Both the position numbers and the translations under genes were made by a program. The notes beneath the pieces were generated by a model that made no database searches, was not told where the DNA came from, and worked only from the letters and a program-made list of their open reading frames with translations. Positions 35,810-48,167 of a stretch of DNA of 64,000 nucleotides are shown piece after piece; position 1 is the stretch's first letter; every line of letters starts with the position of its first letter. Where the stretch lies: the NCBI RefSeq assembly GCF_963924675.1, contig NC_089220.1, forward strand, positions 171,106,761 to 171,170,760, in the 5' to 3' direction. The DNA comes from Phocoena phocoena (taxonomy: Eukaryota; Chordata; Mammalia; Artiodactyla; Phocoenidae).

Positions 35810-38800
35810 ATTCCATATATACGTGTTAACATATGGTATTTGTTTTTCTCTTTCTGACTTACTTCACTCTGTATGACACATTCTAGGTACATCCACCTCA
35901 CTACAAATAACTCAATTTCTTTTTATGGCTGAGTGAGATTCCATTGTATATATGTGCCACATCTTCTTTATCCATTCGTCTGTCGATGGACACCTAGGTT
36001 GCTTCCTAGTCCTGGCTATTGTCAGTAGAGCTGCAGTGAACATTGTGGTACATGTCTCTTTTTGAATTATGTTTTTCTCAGTGTATAAGCCCAGTAGTGG
36101 GATTGCTGGGTCATATGGTAGTTCTATTTTTAGCTTTTTAAGGAATCTCCATATTGTTCTCCATAGTGGTTGTATCAATTTACATTCCCACCAACAGTGC
36201 AAGAGGGTTCTCTTTGCTCCACACCCTCTCCAGCATTTATTGTTTGTAGATTTTTTGATGATGGCCATTCTGACTGCTGTGAGGTGATACCTCATTGTAG
36301 TTTTGATCTGTATTTCTCTAATGATTAGTAATGTTGAGTATCCTTTCATATGTTTGTTGGCAATCTGTATATCTTCTTTGGAGAAATGTCTATTTAGGTC
36401 TTCTGCCCATTTTTGGATGGGGTTGTTTGTTTTTTTGATACTGAGCTGCATGAACTGCTTGTATATTTTGGACATTAATCTTTTGTCAGTTGCTTCATTT
36501 GCAAATATTTTCTCCCATTCTGAGGGTTTTCTTTTTGTTTTGTTTATGGTTTCCTTTGCTGTGCAAAAGCTTTGAAGTTTCATTAGGTCCCATTTACTTA
36601 TTTTTGTTTTTCTCTCCATTTCTCTAGGAGGTGGGTCAAAAAGGATCTGGCTGTGATTTATGTCATAGCATGTCTGCCTATGTTTTCCTCTAAGAGTTTG
36701 ATAGTGTCTGGCCTTACATTTAGGTCTTTAATCCATTTTGAGTTTATTTTTGTGTATGGTGTTAGGGAGTGTTCTAATTTCATTCTGGTACATGTAGCTG
36801 TCCAGTTTTCCCAGCACCACTTATTGAAGAGGCTATCTTTTCTCCATTGTATATTCATGCCTCCTTTATCAATGATAAGGTGACCATATGTGCATGGGTT
36901 TATCTCTGGGCTTTCTATCCTGTTCCGTTGATTTATATTTCTGTTTTTGTGCCAGTACCATACTGTCTTGGTTACTGTAGCTTTGCAGTATAGTATGAGG
37001 TCAGGGAGTCTGATTCCTCCAGCTCCGTTTTTCTTTCTCAAGATTGCTTTGGCTATTTGGGGTCTTTTGTGTTTCCATACAAATTGTGAAATTTTTTGTT
37101 CTAGTTCTGTGAAAAATGCCATTGGTAGTTTGATAGGGATTGCATTGAATCTGTAGATTGCTTTGGGTAGTAGAGTCATTTTCACATTGTTGATTCTTCC
37201 AATCCAAGAACATGGTATATCTCACCATCTGTTTGTATCGTCTTTAATTACTTTGATCAGTGTCTTATAGTTTTCTGCATATAGGTCTTTTGTCTCCTTA
37301 AGTAGGTTTATTCCTAGGTATTTTATTCTTTTTGTTGCAGTGGTAAATGGGAGTGTTTCCTTAATTTCTCTTTCAGATTTTTCATCATTAGTGTATAGGA
37401 ATGCAAGAGCTTTCTGTGCATTAATTTTGTGTCCTGCTACTTTACCAAATTCATTGATTAGCTCTAGTTGTTTTCTGGTAGACTCTTTAGGATTCTCTAT
37501 GTATAATATCATGTCATCTGCAAACAGTGACAGTTTTACTTCTTTTCTGATTAGGTTTCCTTTTATTTCTTTTTCTTCTCTTATTGCCATGGCTAAAACT
37601 TCCAAAGCTATGTTGAATAATAGTGGTGAGGGTTGGCAACCTTGTCTTGTTCTTGATCTTAGAGGAAATGGTTGCACTTTTTCACCACTGAGAACGACGT
37701 TGGCTGTGGGTTTGTCATCTATGCCTTTACTATGTTGAGGTTGGTTTCCTCTATGCCTAATTTCTGGAGAGTTTTTTTTTTTTAGCATAAATGGGTGTTG
37801 AATTTTGTTGAAAGTTTTTGTGCATCTATTGAGATGATCATATGGTTTTTATCCTTCAGTTTGTTAATATGGTGTATCACATTGATTGATTTCTGTATAT
37901 TGAAGAATCCTTGCATTCCTGGGATAAGCCCCACTGGATTGTGGTGTACGATTTTTTGGATTAATGTGCTGTTGGACTCTGTTTGCTAGTATTTTGTGGA
38001 GGATCTTTGCATCTATGTTCATCAGTGATATTGACCTGTAGTTTTCTTTCTTTGTGACATCTTTGTCTGGTTTTAGTATCAGGGTGATGGTGGCCTCGTA
38101 GAATGAATTTGAGAGTGTTTCTCCCTCTGCTATATTTTGGAAGAGTTGGAGAAGGATAGGTGTTAGCTCTTCTCTAAATGTTTGATAGAATTCGCCTGTG
38201 AAGCCCGCTGGTCCTGGGCTTTTGTTTGTTGGAAGATTTTTAATCATAGTCTCAATTTCCGTGCTTGTGATTGGTCTGTTTATATTTTCTGTTTCTTCCT
38301 GGTTCAGTCTCAGAAGGTTGTGCTTTTCTAAGAAACTGTCCATTTCTTCCAGGTTGTCCATTTTATTGGCATAGAGTTGCCTGTAGTAATCTCTCATAAT
38401 CGTTTGCATTTCTGCAGTGTCAGTTGCTACTTCTCGTTTTTCATTTCTAATTCTGTTGATTTGAGTCTTCTCCCTTCTTTTCTTGATGAGTCTGGCTAAT
38501 GGTTTATCAATTTTGTCTATCTTCTCATAGAAACAGCTATTTGTTGTATCGGTCTTTGCTATTGTTTCCTTCATTTATTTTTCGTTTACTTCTGATCCGA
38601 TCTTTATGATTTCTTTCCTTCTGCTAATTTTGGGGGTTTCTCATTCTTCTTTCTCTAATTGCTTTAGGTGTAAGGTTAGGTTGTTTATTTGAGATGTTTC
38701 TTGAGGTAGGATTGTATTGCTAAAAACTTTCCTCTTACAACTGCTTTTGCTGCATCCCATAGGTTTTGAGTCACCATGTTTTCATTGTCATTTGTTTCTA

Positions 38801-39625
38801 GGTTTTTTTTGATTTCTTCAGTGATCTCTTGATTATTTAGTAGTGTATTGTTTAGCCTCCATGTGTTTGTATCTTTTACAGTTTTTTTCTGTAATTGATA
38901 GCTAGTCTCATAGCATTGTGATCGGAAAAGGTACTTGATATAATTTCAGTATTCTTAAATTTACCAAGGCTTGATTTCTGACCCAAATATGATCTTTCCT
39001 GGAGAATGTTCCATCAGCACTTGAGAAGAAAGTGTATTCTGTTGTTTTTGGATGGAATGTCCTATAAATATCAATTAAGTCCATCTGGTTTAATGTATCA
39101 GTTCAAGCTTGTGTTTCTTTATTTATATTCATTTTGGTTGGTCTGTCCATTGGTGAAAGTGGGGTGTTAAAAGTCCCCTACTATGATTGCGTTACTGTTG
39201 ATGTCCCCTTTTATGGCTGTTAGCATTTGCCTTATTGTATTGAGGTGCTCTTATGTTGGGTTGCTATATCTTCTTCTTGCTATATTGCTATATTGCTAAT
39301 TGCTATATCTTCTTCTTGGAATGATCCCTTGAGCATTATGTAGTGTCCTTCTTTGTCTCTTGTGAGCCTTTATTTTAAAATCTATTTTGTCTGATATGAG
39401 AATTGTTATTCCAGCTTTCTTTTGGTTTCCATTTGCATGGAATATCTTTTCCCATCCCCTCACTTTCAGTCTGTATGTGTCCCTAGGTCTGAAGTTGGTC
39501 TCTTGTAGACAGCAGATATACAGGTCTTATTTTTGTATCCATTCAGCCAGTCTATGTCTTTTGGTTGGAGCATTTAATCCACTTACAATTAAGGTAACTA
39601 TCAATATGTATGTTCCTATTACCAT
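35810..39625 (-). pseudogene. L1 ORF2, broken, copy A
   Basis: ATG at 39625-39623. The endonuclease region shows decay; the reverse-transcriptase region is cleaner, with the normal FADD box (37524-37513) and [17 protein letters not shown] (about 38210). Frame breaks near 37864, 37222 and 36658 and a stop at 35912 prevent a full product. Confidence 0.9.
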
Positions 39626-39699
39626 TTTCTTAATTGTTTTGGGTTTGTTTTTGTAGGTCTTTTCCTCCTCTTGTGTTTCCTGCCTAGAGAAGTTCCTTT

Positions 39700-40550
39700 A
39701 GCATTTGTTGTAAAGCTGTTTTGGTGTTGCTGAATTCTCTTAACTTTGGCTTGTCTGGAAAGGTTTTAATTTCTCCATTGAATCTGAATGAGATCCTTGC
39801 TGGGTAGAGTAATCTTGGTTGTAGGTTTTTCCCTTTCATCACTTTAAATATGTCCTGCCACTCCCTTCTGGCTTGCAGAGTTTCTGCTGAAAGATCAGCT
39901 GTTAACCTTATGGGGATTCCCTTGTATGTTATTTGTTTCTTTTTCCCTTGCTGCTTTCAATATTTTTTCTTTGTATTTAATTTTTGATAGTTTGTTTAAT
40001 ATGTATCTTGGCATTTTTCTCCTTGGATTTATCCTTTATGGGACTCTCTGTGCTTCCTGGACTTAATTGACTATTTCCTTTCCCATGTTATGGAAGTTTT
40101 CAAGTATAATCTCTTCAGATATTTTCTCAGCCCCTTTCTTTTTCTCCTCTTCTTCTGGGACCCCTATAATTCGAATGTTGATGCATTTAATGTTGTCCCA
40201 GAGCTCTCTGAGACTGTCCTCAATTCTTTTCATTCTTTTTTCTTTATTCTCCTCTGTGGCAGTTATTTCTACTATTTTATCTTCCAGGTCACTTATCTGT
40301 TTTTTGCCTCAGGTATTCTGCTATTGATTCCTTCTAGAGAAATTTTAATTTCATTTATTGTGTTGTTCATCATTGTTTGTTTGCTCTTTAGTTCTTCTAG
40401 GTCCTTGTTAAACGTTTCTTGTATTTTCTCCATTCTGTTTCCAAGATTTTGGATCATCTTTACTCTCATTACTCTGAATTCTTTTTCAGGTAGACTGCTT
40501 ATTTCCTCTTCATTTGTTAGGTCTGGTGGGTTTTTACCTTGCTCCTTCAT
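39700..40550 (-). pseudogene. L1 ORF1 (RNA-binding chaperone), broken, copy A
   Basis: The N-terminus from 40550 (MKEQGKNPPDLTNEEEIS, then a heptad-like stretch with NLGNRMEKIQETFNKDLEEL) is the ORF1 coiled-coil start. Stops occur after about 85 codons, near 40293. The C-terminal RNA-binding half (about 39700-40000) is in other frames. Confidence 0.8.
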
Positions 40551-41076
40551 CTGCTGTGTTTCTCTGTCTTCTCATTTTGCTTAACTTACTGTGTTTGGGG
40601 TCTCCTTTTCGCAGGCTTCAGGTTTGTAGTTCCCGTCGTTTTTGGTGTCTGCCCCCAGTGAGTGAGGTTGGTTCCATGGCTTGTGTAGGTTCCTGGTGGA
40701 GGGGACTAGTGCCTGTGTTCTGGTGGGTGGGGCTGGATCTTGTCTTTCTGGTGGGCAGGACCATGTCCAGTGGTGTGTTTTGGGGTGTCTGTGAACTCAG
40801 TATGATTTTAGGCAGACTCTCTGCTAATGGGTGCGGTTGTGTTTCTGTCTTGCTAGTTGTTTGGCATGGGGCCTCCAGCCCTCGAGCTTACTGGCTGTTG
40901 GGTGGAACTGGGTCTTAGTGTTGAGATGGAGGTCTCTGGGAGAGCTCTTGCCGATTGATATTACATGGGGCTGGGCGGTCTCTGGTGGACCAATGTCCTG
41001 AACTTGGCTCTCCCACCTCAGAGGCTCAGGCCTGACACCTGGCTAGAGCACCAAGACCCTGTCAGCCACACGGCTC

Positions 41077-42639
41077 AAAAATGAAGGGAGAGCTCCTCTT
41101 CTGCCCCGTGCCCAGTGGGTGGGCCCAGGTGAGGCAAGTGGAGGCCCAGGCCTGGTGCTCGGGATGCCTGGTCCCACGTACCGTTTCCACATGTTGTTTG
41201 GCAGCAACAGACTGAGCCGGCTCCTCCAGATCAGGTGGTGGGTGGCGAGAAGGGAGAGGACAGCGTGGAAGGATGCAAGCTTAGAAGGCCAGAAATCAAC
41301 TTTTAATGTGATCACAATTCTGAAGGAGAAAATCTGCTGTATGTGCGGAAAAGAACATTAGGCCCTAGGGAGGTACTGTGTTGGCATTCATGGATAGCAA
41401 CCAAAGGTGTTCATGTTTTGGTTCTTCCTGAGCTCACCAGGGTGCTGTGTCTTATAAAGGTAACCTGTGGGATGGTCACCTTCCACAGAGGAAGTGTGCA
41501 GCTCTGGAGGGAATTCTGCCTTTTCTCAGAATTCTCCAAGGAGGGATCCTTATCTTATTTTGCCCACTCTAGGCACCCAGATCTCAACTCAACCTTTAGA
41601 AAGTTTTGATGCTGTTCAGTGTCTGCATGTAAAATGGCTGGAAGTGACAAAGGTATCAACAGAATTTGGGGAGAAGGCTGAGCTCTTGTTGCATACATGC
41701 AACTAGAAAGCACTTTGCTACTCTCAAGACACGACAAGACTTCTTTCACGTCCCCCACTATGAGCGTGCGCAGGCTCTGACCGGTGGGGCTAGCCCATTA
41801 TGGATTATTCTGGGTGTGCCGCGGGGAAGTCTTGCCCCACTCAGCTAGTTTGTACTGGGATGGCGCATTGATTTGCAGCACCAATATTCCTGAATCTTGT
41901 TTCCTTTTACGTGGGATACATAGGCACCTCTGGACCACCCTGAGTTTTTAGATATGTCTAGGCTTTAAAGTGTGAGTGAATATACAGTATGAAGTGAAGG
42001 ATTCATCCTACTGCTTGCTTTCGGCTATAAGAAAAGCATCCAGGCACTGGGTTCTTTTCACTGTAATTCATGAACACCAGAGAAGTGGCAACTATTTAAA
42101 TACCTTTATGAGCAATAAATTGCTCTGTATTCAATGGTTGATAAATATTAGAACTCAAATGTGTACATTAAATGTACCAAATTCCAGTGAAATACAAATT
42201 GAAAGAAAGTAATATTTGAAAACAATTACCAAAATATTTTAAAATGCTGACAGAATTATGAAGGAAATGGTATTTTAGGTTAATGCAAATTGATCTAGTC
42301 CTCTTAACATATATTATCAAGAACTACAAAATTCTTCATATACTTTAAGCAAACCACCTCACTCTTTTGAAGTTCACTCATTGAAATAACCAAAAAGAAG
42401 CCTCATGTATGAAAGTATTCAATTTCATGCTATTCTTAATATATGAATCTGTGAACAAATATTTCCAATAGGAGGGTTGGTTAAACACATGATGATCTGC
42501 TAATTGGATCAAACATTGGGTAACTATTATAACAACACTGTGTGAACACTATAAATAGGATAACAAATGTGTGTATCTCCAAGCTTTATAATGGGAGCAG
42601 GTTACAGGAGTACATATTTCCCATGATTACCACTGTACA
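41077..42639. other. Intergenic; possibly alternative L1 5' sequence at the start
   Basis: 41077-41310 is GC-rich (CCCAGTGGGTGGGCCCAGGT, GGGATGCCTGGTCCCACG) and differs from the 5' end of copy C. It may be host DNA or a different L1 5' UTR. The rest is AT-rich with no recognised feature. Confidence 0.35.
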
Positions 42640-42900
42640 CATATGTATATTCATTCATTCACTTTAGAACAGCTTTTGAGCACTGACTGTATAACAGAGG
42701 TTGGTGCTAGGTGTAGGAAACACAAAGGTGAAAGATATTTCTGCTCACACAGAGAGTCGGCCCAGCTGGAAAACAGTCATGAGAACAAATGGAAAAGTGT
42801 AGTCATTCACAAAATGCCGTTGGAGAACAGGAGGAGCCTTTAAGTTGGCCAAAGACTCGAAGAAGGCTTCATAAAAAAGCAAAGATTTTTATATGGCCAA
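42640..42900 (+). repeat. Degenerate ancient interspersed repeat fragment
   Basis: TATTCATTCATTCACTTTAG, TTTTGAGCACTGACTGTATA and GGTGCTAGGTGTAGGAAACA follow the order of the mammal-wide motif also seen at 1078 and 3600. The family is not fixed. Confidence 0.4.
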
Positions 42901-42974
42901 AATTTGACAGCAGTGTAGAGAAAAGAAATCAGTTGTATGAAAGTGTAGGTATTGGAAATGACTCACACCTTTTT

Positions 42975-43140
42975 AAACGTATGTATTGCGATTTAATTCA
43001 CATGCCATAAAATTCACCGATTTAAAGCATACAATCCAGTCCTTCTTAGTTTATTCATGCAGACATCACCACAATCTAAGTTTAGAACATGTTCATCATC
43101 CCAAAGAAGTGTCGTGTTCTCGCTCTTCCAAATCTCTTCC
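42975..43140 (-). repeat. Old L1M fragment, minus orientation
   Basis: TTTAATTCACATGCCATAAA, CATACAATCCAGTCCTTCTT, GCAGACATCACCACAATCTA and AACATGTTCATCATCCC give the known complement of the L1M 3' UTR. Confidence 0.75.
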
Positions 43141-43176
43141 AATGTTAAATGTTTTTGTAGTAAAGAATCAAGGCGT

Positions 43177-43540
43177 GGGACTTCCCTGGTGGCACATTTG
43201 TTAGGAGTCCACCTGCCAATGCAGGGGACATGGATTTGAGCTCTGGTCCGGGAAGCTCCCACATGCCGCGGAGCAACTACTGAGCCCGTGCACCACAACT
43301 ACTGAGCCTGCACCCTAGAGCCCACGAGTCACAACTTCTGAGCCTGTGTGCCACAACTACTGAGCCCATGTGCCACAACTACTGAAGCCTGTGCCCCTGG
43401 AGCCCGTGCTCTGCCACAGAAGAGGCCACCGCCACGAGAAGCCTGCGCACCGCAACGGGGAGCAGCTCCTGCTCGCCTCAACTAGAGAAAGCCCACACAG
43501 CAACGAAGACCCAATGCAGCCAAAAATAAATAAATAAGTA
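43177..43540 (+). mobile_element. CHR-type SINE, plus orientation, long body
   Basis: Head GGGACTTCCCTGGTGGCACA, long body with about five ACTACTGAGCC-type units, end GAAGACCCAATGCAGCCAAA and an (AAAT)n tail. An 11-bp duplication AAT(C/G)AAGGCGT flanks it (43166-43176 and 43541-43551). It lies just beyond the predicted ITGA8 transcript end. Confidence 0.93.
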
Positions 43541-43646
43541 AATGAAGGCGTAAAGACAGAAACCTTTGATGTCTGCCATTGTGGGAAAGCTTTATGTTGC
43601 TTGTGAAACAAACCACAAATATGTCATCATGTCTTTAATTTTTAAT

Positions 43647-43652
43647 TTTATT
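43647..43652 (-). promoter_or_regulatory. Candidate distal polyadenylation signal AATAAA of ITGA8
   Basis: On the minus strand AATAAA is followed 27 to 47 nt downstream by a GT-rich element (ATTTGTGGTTTGTTTC, 43620-43605), so cleavage is expected near 43630. It is the last good signal before a SINE at 43540. Confidence 0.5.
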
Positions 43653-44329
43653 AGTGACAAGGTAAATAGGTACATGAAAATCTTCACAGATATCTACACG
43701 TGTATTTAAATAAAGCAAGAGTTGAGTTCAAAGAGTGGGGCTTCAGTGGCGACTGGTCCATGTTGTTTACTTAGTGTATAAAAATCTCCAAGTTTATAAA
43801 ACTTGATTTGCCCATTTTTTTCCCATTCTTAAAAGCTAGCTGCAAGTATTTCAAAAGGCATATCTAAAATATAGATGGATTCTAAGAGAAGCACGGCACA
43901 TTATGAATGATGAAAGTGATTGGCTTTACATGATGAGAAGCAGATTCACTCAGTGCACTGGTAGAATATTCTCCATGTGGAGGGGGGGCGGGGATGCTCA
44001 AGAACGCACCTGACCTCAGTGTTCGTTGATGGCTGTCTGTGAACTGCCTGCAGGTGGCAGCGCCTGTCCTTCTAGACGGGGACGACTCTTGGCTGAGACT
44101 GTGAGCCTGGAGCTTGCCTCTGAAGTCCTCATACCTGCTCTGTTCTGGATCCAGCCTTGCCCCTGGCACCTCGAGTCTCCTCCAGGTGTCTGTACGCCCT
44201 GGCTCATAGGGTCCCAGACCTAAAAGTTCCTTCGCACAGGTTAGCTTAAAAGTCAATAGGTGTGTTTTCTCAGGGATCTTTTATTCTCTCTTGGCCAGAA
44301 GTCAGGCATGACGAGAAGAGTTAGGGCTT

Positions 44330-44335
44330 TATTTG
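44330..44335 (-). promoter_or_regulatory. Candidate proximal polyadenylation signal AATAAA of ITGA8
   Basis: AATAAA on the minus strand, about 2.0 kb after the stop codon, with a CT/GT-mixed sequence downstream. A second AATAAA lies 48 nt further on (44287-44282). Either could be used for an alternative 3' end; this is inference from the hexamers only. Confidence 0.25.
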
Positions 44336-45813
44336 GGGGAAGAGAGACCCATCTCTGTGATATGATTGGAGAGACATCCCTCCCTCCAGTCATCTTACAG
44401 AAACGGCCACCTCCCTGTACGACCAATTCTACCCAGACAACTAACACCTAAGACCCCCTGAGGCTGGTGTGGGACCCTCCAACTCTTTGAAACATGTGCA
44501 GTTCTCACCCAGGGAGCCACACACACTGGGAGCCAGACTTGGGTTCCTGACAGCTTGAAACCACTACTGTGACAGAATTTAACTCACAAGCGGGCAGAAT
44601 ACGAACTGTTCACTGTGTTCGTCCATGTGCCTTTCGTTTGGTTTCCAAAGAAGTTGTGCAGCTGTAACCAAATGGCTCCTCTCCAGGTTAAGTCATGACC
44701 GAAAATTTAGTGTCTGTGAGTCTGGTTCATCTTTCAAATCAAGTGTGATTGTTGAAATAGGGATATAAATTTTCCAACTGCTTCATAAACTTAAGGATTT
44801 GGGTCTGCTGGTTCTATCATGCTTAATATTCAGGATATTAATTTTAAAAATAACTAATGCCAGTGTAAACATGCTTTTGATACATAGGTCTATAAAATAT
44901 TGCACATAAATATAAAATTTGTTCAGCATCTCTTCATAATAGTTTTTCATTATCATAAAAAGGATACAAACTTGGGCAGACTATATAAATTTGGCTGGTC
45001 AATTTTACTTGAAAAATGATACTGTTACACATGATTATGGATTATTTACAAGAGTTTTAAACATAAAGTTTCTGTGATGGTTAAATTAAAGACAATGGGA
45101 AAATAGCTTAAGTAAAAATTATTTTCCGAAGTCATGTACTATAAAGATTAGCAGTAAAAATGAATAGTAAAGTGGGAATAGGCAATTCTAAATAAAATCC
45201 CTAGGAACATGTTTTCTAGGTTCATCTCACATCTGCCTAACTTTATGTTTCCTCCTATTTATGTTTAACATGTCTTTTCTGTGAATATAAGTTTGAGGTG
45301 TAGTAGAAAAGAATAGGTGTTTAATACCAAGCTAAATGTTGGCATTGCCTCTTGTAGATATTAAAAATAATATGTTTACCCAAATTATTAAATTGCTTTT
45401 TTATTAATGGACTCTAGAAATTTTACCATTACTTTTAAGCACCACCTAGGGTTAAGGGTCCCTGGAAATTTGTATATTGCTAATTAAGTCAATGGAAAGA
45501 TTATTATTATTATTTTTTTTGTAAAAGGAAATACAAATGCAACTTTTTGCAAAGCTAACTTAAGCAGATGTGAGGCCCTGGAAAGTGTGAATAAAAGTAA
45601 TTTCAGGTAGAAGGCAGCAAGGTATTGAGTGAAACGGTCTTCGAATACCAATTTGCTTTTCTTTAACGCTGTCTAAATCCTGACTAAGTTCTGCTAAATG
45701 ATATATTATGCACAAACTGGATATCTCGAAAGGAAATCTAGTGAGTGATTTTGAAAACCAGCGAACCAAATCTTAATTTCCAAATCCTCTAGAGTATCAG
45801 CCTAGAGCCATGG

Positions 45814-45831
45814 AAAATAAATAAATAAATC
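45814..45831 (-). promoter_or_regulatory. AU-rich element in the ITGA8 3' UTR
   Basis: The minus strand reads ATTTATTTATTTATTTT, overlapping AUUUA pentamers in the transcript about 540 nt after the stop. Overlapping pentamers of this kind are the class II mRNA-decay and stability element. It could also be a plain (TAAA) microsatellite. Confidence 0.4.
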
Positions 45832-46367
45832 GTTATCCTCACTTACAAAGATGATCTTTGCCGTTTCCAAAGTACTTTCACAGTCCCAACAGCATAGGTT
45901 GGTCTCCCTGAGCAGTAACGTCATTAGAAATGTTTCTTTTCCAGAGGGAGGTGTCAGATATTCCGTTGGATACAGTAGTGTCGGAAGGTTTGGTCCTAGT
46001 TCACCTTCTAAAGTCTATCCTAATTCAGACATTGCATCTTTGAGACTTCAGTTGGATTCATCTGGAAAGCAACCTCATGTTCCCATACCCATTTCAAAGT
46101 GTCTGCCAAATACGGAAGGACTCAAGCCAAAGACATCTTCCGCGATTGTCCATTGTTTCTGCAGCGTCAAGGATGCTTCCTTCCGGAAAAGGGTCACTGG
46201 GATCCGAGGCAGCTTTTCTAAAGCACAGTGTAGACAAGGTGATACCATGGCCTTTCCAATTCTTAGGACACTGTCAGGTAGAGGAAAACCTTGGTTGAAC
46301 CTTCCTGATCGTTCTTTTCTTTGAACTGGACCAGTGTCGGAGTTTGTTTGGTCTTTGGTTTTCCTTT

Positions 46368-46454
46368 TCACGCCTCAGGGGTTTTCTCATTGGTCAGCTG
46401 TTCCCTGTCATTCATATCATCCTGGGGGGGTCTTGCTCGGTCAAAGAATCCGCA
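46368..46454 (-). CDS. ITGA8: ITGA8 last coding exon: cytoplasmic tail (28 aa) and stop
   Basis: A TTTGTAG acceptor is followed by 28 codons, CGFFDRARPPQ then DDMNDREQLTNEKTPEA, and a TGA stop (46370-46368). It starts in phase 0, directly continuing LALWK of the preceding exon. CGFFDR is the alpha-8 version of the conserved GFFKR membrane-proximal motif, which clasps the beta-subunit tail; aspartate replaces the usual lysine, as I recall for alpha-8. The PPQ and REQL positions fit the alpha-V/alpha-8 tail pattern. The exon is only 87 coding nt and falls below most ORF cut-offs. The reading frame is intact with no sign of a pseudogene. Confidence 0.95.
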   Translation of the reverse strand, partial: CGFFDRARPPQDDMNDREQLTNEKTPEA

Positions 46455-48167
46455 CTACAAAGAGAGAAACAGGCTAGCAAGTCAGGTCATCCTGAGAATT
46501 TGTGAAAGTCCTCATTCTAAGAGTTTTCCCTTTATTTGTTGTCTAAGGAATTTGGTGCTCTGAGAATATAATCTGCCCAATTCTCCAAATTAGGAGGTGA
46601 AAGCAGTGTGTTCTTTACCTGCAGAGAGGAATTAATTGCCTACACAGAGCATCTGTGTCCTTCCTGCCATGTCCATGGTGGTGGGAGAATGTTCATTTTA
46701 TATAAACCACTTATGGACCTTGTATATTTTTCTGGGTTACAGCAACCTGGCCCAAGGAGTTCCTCTCTGCTTTCGACATGTTTTCTGGAGCCAGCAGCAA
46801 TGTGAACTGCCAGCCAGGGATGACAGATTCCTGAAGTGGACTGTGGGCTACCTTGGGATGGACTGAAGGAAGAAGTGAGGACATGCTTGTCTATCTCTCT
46901 GCACTTGGTGGAACATAAAGTATATGGAGGAAAATTAGATGGGTCCTTTATTTCAATCCCAGAACATCTTCGTGACTCTGAAAATCAGTTAGCAGCTCGG
47001 GGAAGAGGTGATTATAGAATTTTCATGCTCCTGAATTTCAAAGGAGTACTTGGTCTAGGAGAATATAACTTTTCCTAGGAACCTAGAACCTTAATTCTTA
47101 TTGTTTCTTAGGTTGGAAGCCCAGTTTGTTGGGTTTGACTTATAACCATTGAGTCATCTTCCCTTTGTAGGACTAGTGCAATATTCTATCAATTGCTATG
47201 TATCGTTGCATCATTTACGGACATAAAGTTTCTATAAGTAACAGACTAACATGAAAGTCTATTTGTAAAGGTAGACTGTGCAATAGACCTTTGTGGGCTC
47301 AGGATGGCACAAAACAGCTGATAATGATCAGGAAAGCCATGATTTAACTCAAAAGGCAAGGTTTTCTCAGTTTATTAAGCATGCCTCATGTTGTTTCAAA
47401 ATAAAAATACACTATGATTTTGGAGAATGCCAACAATGGCGATTAACTAAGATGCGACTGGATTAATTACTTTCACAGTCATGTCACTGTGACATTGTTT
47501 CTATTTTGGAATGGAAAGCTCTGTGAAACTTGGCAGTACTGTGGTTTTGGGACCAGAAATTAACTCACATTGTAGACTTTTAGTAGAAACTTCAGCAAAA
47601 CACATGAAAGAGTAAGTTAAGGCTTCTTAATGGAGATGGACTAGTTGGCAAGATCAAAAAAGCAAGTCTGAGAATATTAGAACATGCATGATCTATGTGG
47701 TGTCATTGAAAGCCCATGTAATAATTAATTACTATATTAATTGCATCCGTGTAGTGCTTATAAAGAAAACTCTTAAAGTATTGCTGATAGGGTTGTGTCA
47801 ACAAAAAGCTTAAGATCTTGATTAATTAAATAAGAAAAAGAAGTCTTCATCATAACATGATCACTCCAAGCATATTGGAAAGAAGATCACAGGTCTTAGT
47901 TAACAAAGTCCAACTCTCTTTACATTTATTTACAAGAAATTACAAGATAAAAGTGGCAGTAAACACGCTCAATCTTCTTAAATGTCAGTTGTTTCACAAG
48001 CATACTAAGTTTGCCAAAGCAAACAAGACCATTTTCCCTTCATGTCCCTATGTTGGAAATTCCCAAATCATGCCTCTAGCCTTGTCTTTTAAAATCCTAG
48101 GTATATCCTTCTAAATCGTCTCCGTGGCCTCTCTACTGAAAAAGGAAAAGAAAGCAAATAAACTTAC

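Larger units (their letters stand above)
35485..41076 (-). mobile_element. Near full-length L1, minus orientation (copy A, 5.6 kb)
   Basis: Read on the minus strand it starts near GTGTGGCTGACAGGGTCTTG (41070), passes a 5' UTR-like part, ORF1 (from about 40550), ORF2 (39625 to about 35810) and a 3' UTR, and ends in a poly-A complement at 35485-35491. The 3' UTR is interrupted at 35723-35768 by about 45 bases of non-L1 sequence that start with the sequence flanking the tail. No downstream target-duplication copy was found at the 5' end. All ORFs are broken. Confidence 0.93.
43630..46367 (-). other. ITGA8: Probable ITGA8 3' UTR
   Basis: After the TGA the minus strand runs about 2.7 kb without a recognisable interspersed repeat. 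It reaches a canonical AATAAA at 43652-43647 followed by a GT-rich stretch (43620-43605), a good cleavage and polyadenylation arrangement. A SINE begins just beyond. Other AATAAA hexamers on this strand (45405-45400, 44335-44330, 44287-44282) could give shorter isoforms. The length agrees with my recollection that the mammalian ITGA8 3' UTR is nearly 3 kb. The exact end is inference; no transcript data are available here. Confidence 0.55.

Noticed and set aside
35912..38574. Several 175-236 codon minus-strand ORFs that look like conserved proteins
   Set aside because: They are pieces of one broken L1 ORF2, not host genes.
40090..40584. 164-codon Ser/Phe/Leu-rich plus-strand ORF
   Set aside because: Antisense of L1 ORF1 in copy A.
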